Positions 46,147 through 48,408 of a stretch of 48,408 nt of DNA are shown one piece after another; the first letter of the stretch is position 1, and every line of letters begins with the position of its first letter. Under the pieces are notes generated by a model that saw nothing but the letters and a program-made list of their open reading frames with translations, was not told the origin of the DNA and did not search any database. The DNA is from Nostoc sp. CMAA1605 (GTDB lineage Bacteria; Cyanobacteriota; Cyanobacteriia; Cyanobacteriales; Nostocaceae). The DNA is taken from contig NZ_PJIZ01000035.1 of NCBI RefSeq assembly GCF_021596505.1, positions 1-48,408 on the forward strand, read 5' to 3'. The position numbers and the translations under genes are program-made.

Positions 46147-46180
46147 TGCGATCGCGCCCCTCAAAGCCAACGCGATCGCA
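46147..46180. terminator. Hairpin made of two HIP1 sites between convergent genes
   Basis: TGCGATCGCG (46147-46156) and CGCGATCGCA (46171-46180) are perfect 10-bp inverted repeats, each containing a HIP1 core, around a 14-nt loop. It sits 7 bp past the ctaB stop on the minus strand and 55 bp past the toxin stop on the plus strand. There is no long T-run, so its termination strength is uncertain. Confidence 0.55.
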
Positions 46181-46187
46181 AACCGTT

Positions 46188-47132
46188 CTAAGCCATGAAA
46201 TTAATCACAGCACTAATCAGATGATGGGTAATGGGCAGACTATCAATCACCATCGCTAAACACAACAGCATCATGTAAGAGATGGAGAAGAGAAACACAT
46301 CTCTAGCTGTAGTACGGTCTTCAGGGTTTTGTAACAAACACCAAGATTTGCGGATAAATAAACCGCCTAAACCGGCGGCGAAAGCAGCGTAAATAATGCC
46401 GCTAGCGTGGAGGGGATAAACCAGTAACAGCGTTGAGAAGACTGTAATTAAGGTGTAGTACCAAATTTGCTTCACGGTAACTGCTGCCCCTTCCACGACA
46501 GGTAACATGGGAATTCCCACCTTGGCGTAGTCATCGCGAATCATCAACGCCAACGCCCAGAAATGGGGAGGAGTCCACAAAAAGACGATCGCAAAAATTA
46601 ACCATGCAGCCCAGCTTAAAGTGCCTGTAACGGCTGCCCAGCCAACTAAGGCGGGAATTGCTCCAGCCGCGCCGCCAATAACGATGTTTTGGGTACTATG
46701 ACGTTTTAACCAGTGAGTATAGACCAAAACGTAAAAGATAATGCCAGATAATGCTAAGGAAGCAGCGAGGAGATTGGCGAATACAGAAAGGAGTGTAAAA
46801 GACAGGATAGCCAGAGCGATCGCAAAAATCAACGCGTCACGGGGTTGAACTCTCCCAGAAGGCATAGGACGATGACGCGTCCTCTCCATTTCATAATCAA
46901 TATCGCGATCGTAGATACAATTAATGGTCTGCGCGCTAGCAGCCGCTAAAGTTCCGCCAGCGAGGGTAACTAATAACAATAAAGGGTCTACTTCGCCTTT
47001 TGCTGCAATCCACATACTGCCGGCAGTAGTAATTAAGAGCAATGGGATAATTCTAGGTTTAGTTAGCTGATAATAGCTTTGAACTACCTGAAGAAAAGTT
47101 TCGTGGTGGCGAGAGACATTAGTCTCGATCAT
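46188..47132 (-). CDS. ctaB: Haem O synthase (protohaem IX farnesyltransferase)
   Basis: CtaB farnesylates haem B to give haem O for cytochrome oxidase. The 314-residue protein has about eight or nine transmembrane segments. The prenyl-diphosphate-binding motif is [20 protein letters not shown] (71-90), with a second acidic site around [31 protein letters not shown] is the typical first helix. It follows ctaA on the same strand with about 460 bp between them. Confidence 0.95.
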   Translation of the reverse strand: MIETNVSRHHETFLQVVQSYYQLTKPRIIPLLLITTAGSMWIAAKGEVDPLLLLVTLAGGTLAAASAQTINCIYDRDIDYEMERTRHRPMPSGRVQPRDALIFAIALAILSFTLLSVFANLLAASLALSGIIFYVLVYTHWLKRHSTQNIVIGGAAGAIPALVGWAAVTGTLSWAAWLIFAIVFLWTPPHFWALALMIRDDYAKVGIPMLPVVEGAAVTVKQIWYYTLITVFSTLLLVYPLHASGIIYAAFAAGLGGLFIRKSWCLLQNPEDRTTARDVFLFSISYMMLLCLAMVIDSLPITHHLISAVINFMA

Positions 47133-47225
47133 TTTGACTGTAATTCCTTTTTTTTCAAGAACTTATGTGCAGCCCTTGCTCTAGATTGATAATCCTTGCC
47201 TTTACTACTGCCATGTAGAGAGTTG

Positions 47226-47314
47226 ATACCAATTCGCAATTCGCAATTCGCAATTCGCAATTCGCAAAGGTTTTTGAATTTTGGATATGTTGCAGAATTT
47301 TGGTGAATTGGTTA
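47226..47314. mobile_element. MITE-like element, copy 2
   Basis: The ends ATACCAATTCGC (47226) and GTGAATTGGTTA (ending 47314) match the terminal repeats of the element at 8224-8347 with a few changes at the right tip. Five ATTCGCA units fill the left half. The right half shares TTTGGATATG, CAGAATTTT and GAATTGGT in the same order and spacing as copy 1. The GC-rich insert of copy 1 is absent. Confidence 0.6.
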
Positions 47315-47478
47315 CGAGTCAAAAAGGCAAGAAGACGGTAGAGTTTGAGCTTCAGTTGTAGAGGTAAGGTTTGCAAGTGATGATGGGAAGGAGGAAACGC
47401 TTCTAACTTGCTAAGATACCTTCCTCCCCACTGTTTCATAGTTTTTTGTTTTCAGCAGTTCATTATCAACATAGAGAG

Positions 47479-47521
47479 TGGGGGTATAAGGGTGTAAGGG
47501 TATAGGGGTATAAGGGTATAG
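47479..47521. repeat. GGGTATA/GGGTGTA heptamers
   Basis: GGGGGTATAAGGGTGTAAGGGTATAGGGGTATAAGGG-type units occur about five times downstream of ctaA. Confidence 0.75.
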
Positions 47522-47596
47522 AGCAATTTTTATGTCCTTGTTGTGTGACTTATGAAATAACTAATCTCTAACCTGTCGCCTATCACCTATCACCCC

Positions 47597-48408
47597 CTAA
47601 ATTTTGGCTTCGATTTCTCGATTTTCAGCCCAGTCGCGGAGGGCGAGGACTGTAAAGGCTACTAAAGAACCTAAAAGTGCCGCGCCTACGGCTTGGTGAG
47701 AGACTGTCAGAGGTTCGACTTGCAGATGTAATCGGAAAGTGGCGACTCCCAAGACGAGTTGTAAGACTAACAGCACACCGGACATATTCGCGAGTCTTCG
47801 CAAAGCTGGGTGTAGTGCTGGTGTCCGCCAGGAAATTAACACTACTGCTAAGGTGGCGACGGTGGGCGGTACTAGTCCAAAAATATGGGTGTACATCACA
47901 TCGCAAAGTTGAGAACCCCCAAAGCACTGGTGTAAAGCCCAACGAGAACCGACTAATGCACCTAAAAGACTTTGTGCATACACAAAAATCGCGGCTGTCA
48001 AACCCACCCACGGCAGTTTCCCGACGTTACCTGTTCCTTGGTAGGGAGTAAGCGCAATGCCAATAATTAAAGGGTAGTGAAAAACAGTAACGCTGTCCTA
48101 AGTGGGCTGTGACGATATCAAAGCGTAATAATTCTGTGACGGTAAGTCCGCCTAAAATCCCTTGAAAGACGATGAGAAATAGAGCAAATGTCCCCGCCAA
48201 GGTAGCCAACTAGGTAGGGCGCGACGATGCCACCAGGATAAACCACATAAGGCGATCGCACTCACTCCAATTAAACTGGCATCTAGACGGTGAAACCATT
48301 CCAAGAAAACTTGGAGATTCATTTGCTTGGCTGGTACTAGTTCTCGTAGCAAAGTGGCCAGTCTGGACAAGCCAGCCCTGCATTCATTACCCGCGTAGCA
48401 CTGCCTAT
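47597..48408 (-). pseudogene. ctaA: Haem A synthase, frame-broken and cut by the window edge
   Basis: CtaA oxidises haem O to haem A. The last 136 residues are intact (GLTAAIFVYAQSLLGALVGS; HQCFGGSQLCDVMYTHIFGL). Upstream the homology (ELVPAKQMNLQVFLEWFHRL; VFQGILGGLTVTELLRFDIV; NAGLACPDWPLCY) is spread over several frames. One-base losses are needed near 48070, 48097, 48198 and 48345 to join it. Three fall in short runs of identical bases. This could be a true pseudogene, but four such errors within 280 bp at a sequence end also suggest poor sequence quality. Confidence 0.85.

Larger units (their letters stand above)
47133..47596. other. Interval between ctaB and ctaA
   Basis: It holds the second MITE-like copy (47226-47314) and GGGTATA-type repeats (47479-47521). 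A 94-codon minus-strand frame here passes through the repeat and is not supported as a gene. Confidence 0.6.

Noticed and set aside
47155..47439. 94-codon minus ORF
   Set aside because: It reads through the second MITE-like copy; CELRIANCELVS is repeat-derived.
1..48408. tRNA or rRNA genes
   Set aside because: I looked for tRNA T-arm patterns and rRNA cores by eye and saw none; a covariance-model scan could still find one.

Overview
The window comes from a filamentous, Nostoc/Anabaena-type cyanobacterium. This rests on frequent HIP1 octamers (GCGATCGC), many intergenic heptameric tandem repeats, photosynthetic and respiratory genes (petG, cytochrome cM, sdhB, ctaA/ctaB), the cyanobacterial regulator CalA, cyanobacteria-restricted families (DUF3370, DUF3611) and a LexA box of the Anabaena type.

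Layout. 0-5.5 kb: a cut-off nucleotidyltransferase-like gene, a DUF3370 protein, a pyroglutamyl-peptidase homologue, hisH, rsmD, petG, cytM and a beta-carbonic anhydrase. 5.6-14.2 kb: a DndD-like SMC-type ATPase with two tiny upstream ORFs, a large CBS/PAS hybrid histidine kinase, a helicase of the phosphorothioation-linked type, and lexA with its operator. 14.4-20.4 kb: argF, a WcaI-like glycosyltransferase, a small secreted protein and glyS. 20.6-23.6 kb: a PIN toxin-antitoxin pair facing a two-gene CHAT-protease / membrane-propeller module. 23.8-29.4 kb: murD, a DUF3611 protein, a TspO homologue, a VanX-type dipeptidase and a lipoxygenase. 29.4-31.6 kb: a transposon graveyard (tnpB relic, and an IS4 relic carrying a nested IS630 copy). 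31.8-39.5 kb: an Asn-rich membrane protein downstream of lptF-lptB-lptA, then DUF2470, a metallophosphatase, an M48 protease and sdhB. 39.5-41.2 kb: a gene-poor stretch with structured elements. 41.2-48.4 kb: calA, a CPBP protease, a frame-broken Ser/Thr kinase with about 14 WD40 repeats, a MazF-like toxin-antitoxin pair, ctaB, and a ctaA copy with four frame breaks at the right edge.

The most interesting system is at 21462-23592. Two genes 4 bp apart encode (1) a CHAT (caspase-like) peptidase with a C-terminal helical adaptor domain and (2) the same adaptor domain on a transmembrane protein with a Pro/Ser-rich linker and a lectin-like (PLL/DUF346-type) propeller. The shared adaptor suggests a receptor-to-protease pathway that senses outside the cytoplasmic membrane, and I regard it as a candidate conflict or programmed-death module.

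A second theme is repeat biology. At least ten genes end in a TAG codon that is also the first unit of a downstream G-rich repeat. In lexA the repeat appears to have erased the stop codon and added about 57 residues. Two copies of a small element with terminal inverted repeats, and two short inserts inside tandem repeats, look like miniature mobile elements.
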